From: Xenoacremonium recifei
Lineage: Eukaryota > Ascomycota > Sordariomycetes > Hypocreales > Nectriaceae
Direction: 5' to 3'
DNA length: 44,203 nucleotides
Assembly (NCBI GenBank): GCA_012184525.1
Contig: WOFQ01000115.1
Span: forward strand, 1-44,203
Position 1 is the first letter of the stretch, and each line of letters starts with the position of its first letter. Of this stretch, positions 1-11,275 are shown one piece after another. Below the pieces are notes generated by a model that was not told the origin of the DNA, searched no databases, and saw nothing but the letters and a program-made list of their open reading frames with translations. The position numbers and the translations under genes were made by a program.

Positions 1-284
1 CTTAATAAACCTGATTTTCACGAAGATCCAGAGCGCAATCCAAAATATCAAGAGCCTGACAGACATTGTTCTGCTTTAACAGGTTAATAGAGGTTTCTAG
101 GAGAGTAATGGGCCGTATGTTCTGGGTAAGCTCACTCAGTGTCCTTTTATCCGATGATTTCTGAATTCAGGCTTGGGTTAAGGACATTTAACATATAGAA
201 TAGGACAGCTCTGGTCTACGGTTGAATAAATATATTGCATTCTTCGAATGCCAATGCCACGACATGCCTAGCTTAGAGTGAAAC

Positions 285-1048
285 CTTCTGTTACTGGAAT
301 ATACACACCATTCACCAACACTGCTCCTCGTTACAAAGCTCCGCAACCACTCAGGCTACTTCTTCTGGTTTTGCAAAACGTGACCCTACTGGGACCCTGT
401 CCTATTTGGCCTGCAGTTGATTTAAGAAGCTATCTGGAGCTGAAAGTAAAGCCACTGTACTGACCGGACCAGGCGCCACTGTGTTGACAGTGCACCTATA
501 CTTTCGTGGGAGATCCCGAGCCCAACACCGGGTGAAGGTTTCTACCATGTCCTTACTTCCGGCATAGATGCTCGTATGGGGATCGTGATCTCGAGAGATG
601 GAGCTCCTAATATTGATGATGGGGGATCCTGCCGGCGACAGAAGCGGGAGTACCGCCCGGGTGAGGAGCAATGTGCCTCGCCTACTCTCTCCCAGTCCGC
701 TTCCATCTCGGCATCGGTGGCTTCGGCAAGGCTGCAAATGTAGCTGCAACCTGCGTTATTGATAAGGATATCGAGTCGACTGTAGTTAACAGATATAGCA
801 GTGGTAATTTGTTTCGGACCTTCGATAGTGGCAAGATCAGCCCTGACTATGGTTGATTTTTCTTTTCCATCGCCCTGCAGTGATTCCATTAAGGCTCTTG
901 CACCGGCCTTTTCCGATGGGCCTGGGTAGTTGATAATGACGATGGCCCCGTGCACGGAGAGTTTTCTAGCGATGGCTGCTCCAATTCCTGATGAAGACTC
1001 TCTTACAAGTGCGACTTTACTATTAAGAGGTTTGCGTGGAAACGACAT
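285..1048 (-). pseudogene. Broken short-chain dehydrogenase/reductase (SDR)
   Basis: The minus strand reads as a classical SDR from MSFPRKPLN at 1048, with an NNAG motif and a YAGSK catalytic pair. The reading frame is broken several times. A frameshift lies near 675-700. A TAG stop at 402-404 interrupts the C-terminal half, because SDR-like sequence (VPVGSRFAKPEEVA) continues in frame after it. A TGA follows where a Trp would be expected, and one more frameshift precedes the last recognisable piece (VNGVYIPVTEG). The cofactor motif TGxxxGIG is also damaged, reading VRESSSGIG. The TAG and TGA fit C-to-T or G-to-A transitions, as repeat-induced point mutation or ordinary decay would produce. 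The gene is almost certainly non-functional. It is unrelated in position to the two intact SDRs at 24.4 and 28.4 kb. Confidence 0.8.
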
Positions 1049-2228
1049 TATTGAAAGATAGCATGGACGGCAGTTTGTTGGTAGGATATCATCTCGCGAG
1101 TTCAACTCGGCGGGGAAGGGTCAGGGGGAAGCTGGTGAGTTTTGTGGCTCATGGGATTGTCAAGAGGCCTGAGCTTATCCATCGGTCTCACCAGGACTTT
1201 CCTATGAAGGGTTGAAGTTTCTGTAATGCCGAGGAACCCGTTGGGGAGTGGAATTCCAGGCGACAGTCCCGAACCCTCTACCGGGATTGTTCATCCATAA
1301 CCAGAAGCTTGGAATACTTTAATGTATCACTCGGTTAAACATAGCACTGCTTCTTGTGTTCAAGTTCCTCAAGATGTCCAGACGAAGGCAACAACCACTA
1401 GGGATTGATAAGAATCAAACCTTGAGCGGCATCAGCTCCGTCAGTGACAGGGTTGGTGTAGAGATTCTCCGATTTCCTCCAGATATCCGGTAGACGTTGA
1501 CGTCGTTGTCAATGGCCTGTTATTAGAAAAGCTGGTTAGAGCGAGTGGCGATTCCAACATCTATAGAGGGTGAGAAGATGTGTCAAAAATTTGGCTGTTG
1601 GCACGCCATTCTTGCCAATGTCGGGAGGGCTCCTAGAACAATTTTACTTTTAACCAATGTTCGAGCCAGCACCATATATTCTCTAGTGCCACAAAAGCCA
1701 GAGGCGCCGTATAGCTTGATGTGTTAGACTAAATACGGCCAATGATCGTGCTGTGATTGCTGGGAACAGCATGAAGATAGCAAGGAGTTGATCCATAGGG
1801 TTAGGGTCACAAGGCCAGTGCTAATGGTGGCCTCAACAAGTTAATTGACGGCCGACCCAGCTTTGAATGTTTATATCTCATTTCATAACTTCAAGAACTT
1901 TAAGCTCTCCCATGAAACCATGCATCAAAACCGCTAACTGTTGGAGGCCAATAAAACAGAAGCTGCTCTCATCATGTTCTGTTTACGTTTAGCAAGCTTG
2001 CTATGACATGTTTCTTGAAAGCCCCTCGCTATTCAAATCAATCCGGCGTTCAAATTAATGAGGAAGAGTTCTTTCACTTAATAAAACGTCAGTACATCAT
2101 AATGTCATACCATCGCTCCCTTCTTTCTTGATATACTCGTCCTATCTTCAAGCCGCACTCTCCCACAGTCTCACAGCTTCGTCACAAATTACAAGCCTTT
2201 GACTCGAATTACTCACTTGCAGCTTCCT
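1049..2228. other. Gene-poor stretch with one possible coding scrap
   Basis: No complete gene is visible here. On the minus strand 1493-1398 encodes a 31-residue piece ending in a stop (contains DIWRKSENLYTNPV and GLILINP) that looks protein-like, but no start, no acceptor AG and no convincing upstream exon could be found. It may be the tail of a decayed gene. I do not recognise the family. The rest is low in coding signal. Confidence 0.3.
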
Positions 2229-3456
2229 TCAAAACAATCGGACTAAAGGCTGATCGGCGCATGTGAGAGTATAGTTGAGATCTTTCTGCAAGGGCTCTCG
2301 AACGTCCAGTGTTATTGATAGATTGCCGGCACTGAAAGCCCCAAGAAAATAAGGGAGTGTCTCTCCATTCTCCGTGACATTTGTTGCGTGAAGTATAAAA
2401 GGGAGCAGCCCGTTCTCACAAGTTGGTTTCTGTGATACAGCCGAGAGTACAGAAGTCTGGTTCAGACTTGCCCGTACGCTGATATTGTTGCTTCCAGGAT
2501 ACAGTGTCAAGTTGTCGATGAATGCATTTCCGACGTCTTGGTTATCAACATATGAAGCAAACGTGATATTGCCCTACATAAAGTTAGACTTTAAATCACG
2601 AGACTATTTCGGGCGAAAGGAGAGACACACAATCTCAACAGTGATGACAGACGGATTGGGGATATCGAACGTTCCATGGAAGTTATCTCCCTCTTCATCG
2701 GGCTCTGCGGAGAACTCAGTCGACGTTACCGTCAATCCGGCAAAGTCGTCGATGCCTTCAGAAATACTTGTCAGGTAACATAATTATGTGATAGGGTATG
2801 GCACACATACCAGTCACGTTGATACTTTTCTTAAAATTCACGTCGAAGTGTTTCGATATTCCGCTGACCTGGATAGAGGACTTGCCCTTCACAACAATCG
2901 GAACAGACTTCAGACCCAAAAGATAGGACGCGAAGGTGGTGAAGGCTTCCATATTTGGGATCTGAACTTCTTGAGTAATATTGACAACTGTAGTTGACTT
3001 GGCCTTTGTTTTCGGAAAGTTTATATATACGAAAGAGGTATGAGGTTCGACATCCTCGAGATACATGGACGCGACGAATGGGGAGATCGTAGCCGAAATG
3101 GCGCCCGCACCACTGACGCTGATCGTAGAGTTTAGGGCAATCCTGACAGAGTCAGGTTGAGTTTGCGAAATTATGATGCCGTCAATATTGAATTTAGCAT
3201 CATTCAACTTCTGTTGTGCAAGATTTGGGATTCCCACGAAGATTCTGGTAGACGTTAGCACTTCAACGCCAGGTGCTCCTTTTTTAACTTACATCAGGCA
3301 CACAACCAATACCACAACACAACAGAACCCAAAAAGGTAAGCCCACCAGTATTTTTTGAGACTGCCAAAGCATGCTTGTCTCTTCCCCAACTTAACGGAG
3401 ACAGAGCTCTGCTCAAGCTGGCTCACCTCTACCTTATCGCCCATTGTGAAAGCCAT
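2229..3456 (-). CDS. DUF3712 family membrane-anchored protein
   Basis: A four-exon model (3456-3293, 3244-2811, 2755-2631, 2573-2229) gives about 355 residues with consistent phases and introns of 48, 55 and 57 bp. A short cytosolic N-terminus is followed by one membrane segment (about residues 37-59, rich in V, C, L) and a long extracytosolic part. That part has the DUF3712 pattern: IPNLAQ near the membrane, NSTISVSG, and later LYPGSNNISVRASLNQTSVL. There are many NxS/T glycosylation sites. The family is widespread in ascomycetes and has no firmly assigned function; the topology suggests a type II protein of the endomembrane or cell surface. ATG 3456 is the first in frame; 3444 is possible. 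Its promoter has no CGG-N9/10-CCG site, so it seems to lie outside the cluster. Confidence 0.85.
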
Positions 3457-5394
3457 CCCTCGGTCTTGAAGTATTGGCTCTCGAGGTCTGCACTTTTGGA
3501 TCTCAAAATAGATTATTTGAAAACTGCCAGCACTCTTCTGTTGAACGGTGACATCCGGGCTGAGAAATTGGACTTGCCGTGGATTTAGGGAGCAGAAAGT
3601 GGAATTTATCTCTCAGACCCGGATACCGCGACGTATTCATAACGTGCCTTTTCAGAAGGAGTAGCGCAGCATCATTGGAATTTCCGATTACACTTCACTG
3701 TCATGTTACCTCGGAAAAGGAATGGCCAACCGTACTTTCCTCGGACACCAGGCTGTCCCGACTGAAAGCGGCTTGTCGGGTAGAGGTACGTAGCTTACGG
3801 AAAAGGTATTGCCGAGGGCTGATTACCGTTTTGATAAAACTAGTCGCGGATCGACAGACTATCGTTGCTGATCCCCCGCGTTTTAGCTTAAAGAGGCAGG
3901 ACTTGCCACCTAACAGTCCAAGACACATCCATATCTGACGGCTTGGAGCGACCTAATATCTCAAGAGCGCGAATACATAGTTTTGACTAACATAGACATG
4001 ACAAATCGGGATGGCCGAAGCGGCTTTAGATCTTTTCTCAAAGTAGTAGCCTCGGATAAAGGCGAGTCTCAAAACTTTCCATCACAAGGTCTAACAACTT
4101 TTCCTAATGTTATAGGTATCGCGATTAGTAATTTTCTGCTCATAGCAAGCTCAGTCGTCAACGGCGGAATGGCTGCATCAGTGAAGTGGGCCCAAGCACG
4201 ACGCCTGCTATGATTTAAGTACCTATGTTCAAACTTTAATTATACAAGTGTTATTAACCTCGGTTATCAACTAGCCATGTACCGAGACCATACTCAGTTT
4301 CCATGGGGGGGTTCTTGGAAATAATTACGCTAAATGACCAGGCTCGTGTGAGTAATTCTCGTTTATTAACGATCTGGCGCTGCTCGGGGTTGGCGCGGGC
4401 GAGGACTTGGGTGACCAACCAGGAGCACTTGTTGTCCTTGATGTCAGTACCGATCTTCCCAATGTGTTCGGGAAGGCCGAAGTTGCAATAAAAAGTCACA
4501 TTCATTATTGAACCATATGAAAATGATCAACTATCAACTTTAAAGTAATTAAACCACTCTTCTAGACTTTTTAATAGTGGACATTAGCATCTTTTGCATG
4601 TCTGTTCCGGTAGATTCATACAGCAAGTTCAGCTTTCAGGATTTTCATCTTGCTCCAGGCCAGACTACTTGCTTCACGTCATTCCGGAAACCGTGGCAAA
4701 GAGCAAAGCAAGTCCACAACATCTAAGTATACCATTTTCTTGAATGTATCTCCCATACAAACCCCCCTAAGTGTTCAGAGTCCAAATGCTGCATATGAAG
4801 TTTCACATTGTTCTGAAAACTTTTCCCCGTTTATTTTAGTAGACAGGTGCGCAACGCGACCAAGGGTTGGGGGATGGGTGAAGGCAGTAGTGTACCAAGG
4901 ACCATGAAATCCATCTTGCCAAAGGTACACATAGACAGAATTGAAGTACCGCATTCCTCAATGCCCCTAATAACCACTCCATCTATAAAGAACTCGAGTT
5001 CCACCCCAGATTACGACAATATAGCATTTTGCCTTTCACAAGCCCAAAGAAACACAAGGCTCGTTACATGTCATTACCAAACACGATAATAATCCATCTC
5101 TAATGGTAATCTATTAAAATTTTCCAGTCAAAGCTTAGTGCTTAAGCAGACCCTTTCCCGGTACTAGCTACGTGTTTTGACAATGCTCTTTGACTAGCAG
5201 ACGCCTCCCCGCCGGGACGCGCACAAGACCCAACCCCACACACATTAACCCCAGACTCCGCTCGAGCCCCATGGAGAAAAGGTTGCGGAGAGGGTCCGAG
5301 GATCACCGGGACAGGTCCGATACTTTCAGTATATATGTTTTGCGTAGCTTCCAGAGTAAAACGCGTGAGGTGACAGTCCTGAGAAACTTCAGCC
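3457..5394. other. Mostly non-coding region around a gene relic
   Basis: Apart from the diphosphate synthase relic at 4325-4505 I see no gene. Two CGG-N7-CCG inverted half-sites (5286-5298 and 5307-5319) lie 109 and 88 bp upstream of the Dal5-type transporter start. Their spacing differs from the N9/N10 sites of the main cluster. Confidence 0.5.
4325..4505 (-). pseudogene. Relic of a farnesyl-diphosphate-synthase-like gene (C-terminal part)
   Basis: The minus strand encodes FGLPEHIGKIGTDIKDNKC followed by SWLVTQVLARANPEQRQIV, which matches the block after the second Asp-rich motif of FPP synthases (GKIGTDIQDNKCSW and AxxEQR in yeast Erg20). After RQIV the homology moves by one frame into NENYSHEPGHLA and then a stop at 4325-4327. 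The Asp-rich motif that should precede FGLPE is replaced by NVTFYCN, so the catalytic aspartates are gone. No upstream two thirds of the gene was found. This is a dead fragment. It shows that an isoprenyl diphosphate synthase paralogue, of the kind often found in terpenoid clusters, once lay at this border. Confidence 0.65.
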
Positions 5395-7395
5395 ATGACC
5401 GATATTACAATTCAGGAACTTGGGAGGAGCGCGAGCATCGCTACATCTGCGGATGTAGAGATGAAACCGCGGGCCGAGCAGCACGAGCAGGCCGATGGTG
5501 GAAAGCTCAAACCGCTCTTCGAGGACGAAGAACTCAACGCTGACTTTCGCGACGACAACGTCGAAGCACTCAGAGGGTGAGTAAAATACAGACCCCTCTC
5601 ACACCATTGTCCGAGAAGCTTTCTTTATTAATCAACTAATTGCGCTTTGGTGGTATAGTCAAGATATCAACTTCACCGAGGAAGAGCACAAGAAACTAGT
5701 TCGGAAGCAAGATATGATCCTGCCTCCTCTCATGGGTCAGTGCTCTCTATCAGGCACCTTGCATTTGACAAGGCTTAATAAGTCAGCTTCCTGGATGATT
5801 TCTTCCGCTAAATTCATCTGTAGCTATGGGCATCGGTATTCTCCTCGTGGATAAGAAAGCCATCGGGAGCGCAGCAACCTTGACCCTCCAAACCGACTTG
5901 CACCTGCAGGGCTCTCAATACTCATGGGCAGTCTCAATTTATTTCATTGGCGTTCTCGTCGGCCAATATCCAGCAAACCTATTAATTCAACATTACCCAA
6001 CAAACAAAGTCGCCGGCGTCGCAGGTATGCTCTGGGCTTGCGTTGTCCTTGGCACCATGGGAGTGCAGAACGCCTCCCAGCTCTTAGCTACTCAGTTTCT
6101 ACTAGGACTCTTCGAGGCCCCGCTGTTGCCGTCGTACACTGCTGTCACAGCACGGTTTTACACACCTGAAGAACAGCCAATGCGCTTTGCGTTTTGGAAC
6201 TTAGGCAATACCATATTCCCAATTCCTTTCTTTCTAATCTACTACGGATTGGGAAACACACACACTTCAATCTCTGCCTGGCGCTGGATTTACCTTCTTC
6301 TTGGCTTATGCAGCATGGTCTCGGCGGTTCTTAACTACCTTTACCTCCCAGACAAGCCATCAACGTGTAAATGGCTCACACCAAGACAACGGGCTCTTGC
6401 TGTTATCCGAGGGGCAAAAAGCCAGACTGGCATAAAGAACCACTCATTCAGGTCGTATCAGATCAAAGAAGCCCTGTTAGACCCAAAATGCTGGATGTAA
6501 GTCGACATGTTGCGGGTAAAGTATAGTCAGTTAATCTTCTTCGCCCAGGCTCGGCTTGCTCTTTGCATTTCAGCAGAGTCCCTTAGTCCTAGGTACCAAC
6601 TTTTCAGGTCTTACGATCAAAGGCTTTGGATATACGGGCCTTCAGGCGCTACTTCTCCAGATTCCACAGTGGGCGCTGGGTTCAATTGGAAGCGTCGCCG
6701 TTGGCTGGCTATGCACCTACGTTAAGTTCTTCAAAGACAAGAAGACTGTGAGAGCGCACCCTCTAGCTATACAATAATGGGAGCTGATATTAGGGTCTGT
6801 AGTTATGTATCGCGGCAATTGGTTGTGTAATGATTGTGTCCTGCGTCATGCTACACTGGAATAACCAGGCTTCCTCTGGCGTCCGATCCAAAGCCGTCGG
6901 TATGGTCTTCATTACCATGATCGACCTCAACCTCGCTGCCTACTCAGTCATTCTTGCGTTGCTAGGCCAGAACATTGCAGGAACAACGAAAAAGCAGGTC
7001 ACAATGGTTATCACTTTTATTTTCTGTGCGTATACCCCTCGCAAATGAGCATGTGTTCTTCCACAGCAGCATTCTCTTGGTAACTCTTGACCAAATTCTC
7101 ATTTTTGCTTACAGACTGCCTCTCAAACATTTGCGTCCCCCAGTCCTTCCTTTCAAGGGAAGCACCTCACTACCAAACCGGTCTTATCACCGTTCTATGC
7201 ACACAAGTGATTTACATTCTGCTCTGTGTTTCGTGGTACGTTTTGGTCAAAGTCGAAAACAACAAGCGAGACAAGCTTCAAGCCGAACAAAATGCTGGAG
7301 ACATGACAAGTGATGAGGAAGCCAGAGCTAGGATTTGGGCGGGTTTGCAGGATGAGACAGACAAAAGGAACCCTTACTTTCGGTACCTGGGATAG
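5395..7395 (+). CDS. MFS transporter, Dal5 (allantoate permease) family
   Basis: Six exons (5395-5576, 5659-5735, 5824-6496, 6549-6747, 6803-7025, 7115-7395) join into 544 residues with all phases consistent. The N-terminal 85 or so residues are hydrophilic and acidic. They are followed by about 12 hydrophobic segments with the usual central loop (PDKPSTCKWLTPRQRALAV). The NIAGTTKKQ segment before TM10-11 and the NPYFRYLG tail are typical of the anion:cation symporter group that includes Dal5, Tna1 and related carriers of allantoate, nicotinate and other carboxylates. The protein should sit in the plasma membrane and import an organic anion. Two CGG-N7-CCG elements precede it, not the N9/N10 type, so co-regulation with the cluster is doubtful. 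Confidence 0.9.
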
Positions 7396-9008
7396 TGTCA
7401 CGAAGTTCCTTGACAGTGACAGTAGCACCAGCGACAACGTCCGCTTTACTAGCCAACACTGGGACTTTTAAATCATGATAGTACAAAAAGCTAAAACTCT
7501 TTGCCGCCGCAAGCCATGTATTTATCTGCATGTGGGTACGTCTCTGACAGTAAGTACACTCTTTACGAAGGTGAAGTCTTCCTGAAGCGCATCTCAGTGC
7601 ACTTTAGGTTGACTCTATATTTTTAGTAGAGAGATGTCATGCAAGCTTTCTCACGAAGTGACCCTTTCCATGGAAGCTGAACTTTGATCAACTGAAAGCG
7701 CGCTCAGAACCTCAAGAAGGGGGGTGATTAGAAGAACTCAAGATCATAAGACGTGCTTTCCTTCTCTTGTTTTACTCCGTTTACTTCCTTTCGGTAAATT
7801 TTTTTTACTGACCAGGACTTAAATTCGGCGTGCGACGTAAGCGAGGTTTCGCGCCGAACAGGGGATAGCTGGAATGGGTCTCGGGTGCCTTCCGTATCAC
7901 GACCGAACGAGCTTCGGCCAGCCTCCGCCCCCGCGACTAGAACATGGAGGTCGTCCGAAATCCTCGACTAATTTGAACGAAATCTTGTGCACTATAATTA
8001 CGGCTTCGCATCGTTGCTAGCGTCTTACATAAAAGCGAGGATATTCTCTAGTATTCATCTTTATATCGTTCCATATAGTGTGGTTAATAGCCACGTATTT
8101 GTGACTGGAAACCTTCGTGCAGGCAGGGAGATAAGCGTGACTAGCAAACCCAGGTCAAAGTGAAAACATATAATCATACTCCTAAAATTGCTTTATCTCA
8201 TGATATTCATAGATTTCCTATGGTAAGGAGTACATCACAGACGGAAACTAGATCAAAGACCCAATTTCATAATATGAGAAGACTCGTTTTCCCAAATCGT
8301 GCGCTTCTAAAACGAATTGAAATCGCCCCTTATTTGGCCTGCGAGGGGCCCCACCTAAGCTTAACCAACGGGTAGTTTCGGGCTTTCGGATGACCACCGG
8401 ATGGGATGATACGGAGCAACAAGCTCCATGTTAAAATCGCTGACTAAGTGAAACGCGCTGGAGAACCCGGTTTTTGGCCACCGAAGAGAAAGTGGGGTTG
8501 CTCAGTCATACACGGTTTTTGACGCGGATCTTTACTGGCTCCAACGTGAACACCCGAATGACAGAGCACCAAGATAACTCGCACCGTCAATTTCCGCCCA
8601 TAGATTTTTTTCTTGTTGTTTCTGGACTTAATTACGGAGCTTTTCGTCACTTTCCTCATCCATGTTGCAGTGGACAAAGTATGACTGTACAATATCATTG
8701 TCATAGTGGGTCTGGCCCTTCCTCCAAGTTTTTTCCGGGCCCCAAAATACGATAACTCGGGAGACGGGACAAGTTTTCCGGTCGTCAGTCAAAGATCACT
8801 TCTCGCCTCATGGCTAACAAGAAACACTCTCCGGGTGTCCTTTGAACGGACAGATCAACCCGGAAGAAGCTTCGATTGTTAAGTGGGGGAAGAGATGGGC
8901 AAGCCGTTATATTTATTGCATGTTAGAGAGCTACGTAGATCTCAACCCTTCTCTACACGCCTACCCTATAGCTCCGTGTTTCAAGACTAGCGACATTCTA
9001 CCGCAGCT
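7396..9008. other. Long intergenic stretch; BVMO promoter at its right end
   Basis: No gene is visible between 7396 and about 8700; short open frames here lack recognisable motifs or splice partners. The right end forms the promoter of the first monooxygenase and carries two CGG-N10-CCG elements listed separately. Confidence 0.5.
8765..8862. promoter_or_regulatory. Two CGG-N10-CCG elements upstream of BVMO 1
   Basis: CGG-N10-CCG occurs at 8765-8780 and again at 8847-8862, ending 228 and 146 bp before the ATG at 9009. Inverted CGG triplets with fixed spacing are the classical target of dimeric Zn2Cys6 activators. A Zn2Cys6 gene lies at 13.9 kb. Binding is inferred, not shown. Confidence 0.5.
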
Positions 9009-10972
9009 ATGGTTTTCGACCCGCGCGAGGTTGGAACTGCCACAGATGTGGAGGTATATCTTGAAAATGAGTCTGGGGGCAAATATGGCTATCGACTTGG
9101 ACACAAACTGGGCCAATACGAGATCCCTGATGTCGTATTGAACTCATACGACCGAAAAATCAAGGTTATCACTATCGGCGCTGGTATAAGCGGGATATTC
9201 ATGTCATATCTGATCCGAAAATTCGGTCAAAACATTGATCATGTTGTTTACGAAAAGAATGGCGACATCGGGGGGACATGGCTGGAGGTGAGACATTGAT
9301 CGGATATTTTACTACTCAAAACTAATAGTTGCGAAGAATAGATATCCTGGCTGCGCATGTGATGTTCCCTCACACGCGTACTCGTTTGCATTCGCACTGA
9401 ACTCGGATTGGCCAAAATTTCTGAGTCCTTCTGAAGATATTTTCCGCTATCTCAACCGTGTTGTGGAATGTTTTGGCTTGCGCAGGTACATGGTGTTCGA
9501 TTCCACCGTAACATCATGTGTGTGGGATGACACCGAGAGTAAGTGGCACGTTCAGATCAGGAACTCTGTAACTGGGGAGGATGACCAAGACACTGCCGAC
9601 ATAGTCATTGGGGCCAATGGTATCCTCAACTCTTGGAAGTTCCCCGAGGAGGTTGAAGGCCTGCATTCCTTCAAAGGCCGCCTGATCCATACAGCCCGTT
9701 GGCCAGAAGCTTATGAAGTAGAAGCATGGAAGGGTCAGCGAGTGGCAGTGATCGGCTCAGGGGCTACGAGTATGCAAGTCGTTCCAACTATGCAACCACA
9801 CGTAAAGAAAATGGATGTGTTTGTGAGAACACCCGTCTGGTTCGCAGAATTTGCTGACCATAGCGGAGACAATTTTGATTGTAAGTAAACTATGAATCCC
9901 CTTGGTCAAATGAATGGTTCTCTAACTTGGGGTCCTAGATACTAAAGCTGAGCGAGACTCGCTTAAGAACAATCCGGAAGCCCTTCTTGCCAAGGCCAAA
10001 TACATCGAGAACAAGCTTAACACCGCTGCTGGTCTGCGCGCCTTCATGATCCATAGCGAGGAAGCCAGACTGATCCGTCACCACTTTACGGCGAGGATGC
10101 GCAAATACATCAAGAGAGACGATATCTTCCAACAACTATTACCGAACTTTGCGGTCGGCTGTCGTCGTCTCACTCCTGGAAACCCTTATATGAGAGCAGT
10201 GCAGGAGCCAAATGTCCAAATACATCGCTGCGCAGTAACTAAAGTGACGCCGAAATCGATAATCGGAGCCAATGGCGATGAGGTGGAGGTTGACACGATA
10301 ATTTGTGCTACTGGGTTTGATGTCAGCTTCCGGCCCCGATACTCGGTAGTTGGTCGCAATGGAGTGAAGTTGCAAGACAAATGGAGCAAGATCCCAGAAG
10401 GCTATCTCAGTCTGGCTATTCCCGATATTCCCAATTACTTCACGGTCATGGGTCCGTCGTTTCCTATTGCTAATGGAAGTGTCATGGGTCCTTTGCAGGC
10501 TGTTGGTAAGTACCTTCTTCAGGTCATTCAAAAGATGCAACGAGAAAGAATCAGGTCTCTGTGTCCGAAACAAGACGCTACAGATCAGTTTAACGAACAC
10601 GCCCAGGCGTGGGTGGCTGGAACAGCCTGGGCTGATGAAAACTGCCGATCATGGTACAAGGATAACACTACAGGGAGGGTCAATGCCATTTGGCCTGGAA
10701 GCAGTTTGCATTTCTGTGAGCTGATTAAGGAGCCAAGATACGAAGACTTTGATATTGAGTACCAGAATAAGAACAACATGTGGGAGTTTTTAGGACTGGG
10801 ATTTACGAAAGATATGATGGAAGATGGCGACTTGAGCCCATATATGGCCTTGGACGAACTGGACAGGGACTTCATAAAGTACCAACCAGATAAGGCGGCG
10901 GAAGACGATCGTATTAGGGTGCTGGCCAAGGCTGTTCACGACTCTCCCGCGATTGCTGATCCGGATGAATAA
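9009..10972 (+). CDS. Baeyer-Villiger-type flavin monooxygenase 1
   Basis: Three exons (9009-9287, 9337-9880, 9939-10972) give 618 residues. The FAD motif GAGISG is at 57-62, the signature FxGxxxHxxxW (FKGRLIHTARW) at 205-215, the NADPH-binding glycine motif GSGATS at 233-238, and ATGFD further on. NRYPGCACDVPSHAYSF joins exactly across intron 1, which confirms that splice. Class I type B BVMOs use NADPH and O2 to turn ketones or aldehydes into esters or lactones. The N-terminal extension before the FAD motif resembles the StcW/MoxY group of fungal enzymes. The substrate cannot be read from sequence. The protein is of the same subgroup as the enzyme at 25.8-27.9 kb. No signal peptide is seen, so it is probably cytosolic. 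Confidence 0.93.
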
Positions 10973-11275
10973 AAGGGGCTCAAGTGTACATCACTGGTTC
11001 TTCTTCGCTGGGTATCAGCCTCGTTAGAAAGTACAGCTTATTGACCAGTACGGTTCAAGGGTGAAGCGGATTGAGGCAGAGCACACCAGAATATGGCTAT
11101 GACAATTATACTAGCCTCCATGGAGAGAAAATATAGAGGACAAGGTTTTCTCTTCTAAAACATTATTATGTCATAAGAATTCCATCAAGGTCCACTGCCG
11201 AATAGTCCACCATTTCATATCGAGTGACGTCTGAGCTGGGTTTAGTCTTTTGCACTGAATGTGTGGCTAGGAGTT
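10973..11275. other. Convergent intergenic spacer
   Basis: This 303-bp spacer separates two convergent genes and contains no recognisable feature beyond presumed 3' ends. Confidence 0.4.

Noticed and set aside
3579..3938. 119-codon plus-strand open frame
   Set aside because: No recognisable motif and no splice partner; its composition is like the surrounding spacer.
4005..4090. tRNA-like A box (TGGCCGAAGCGG)
   Set aside because: No B box (GGTTCGA) follows at the right distance and no acceptor stem pairs, so there is no tRNA.
7328..7531. 67-codon minus-strand open frame overlapping the Dal5-type gene end
   Set aside because: It overlaps the coding end of the transporter and matches no family; treated as chance.
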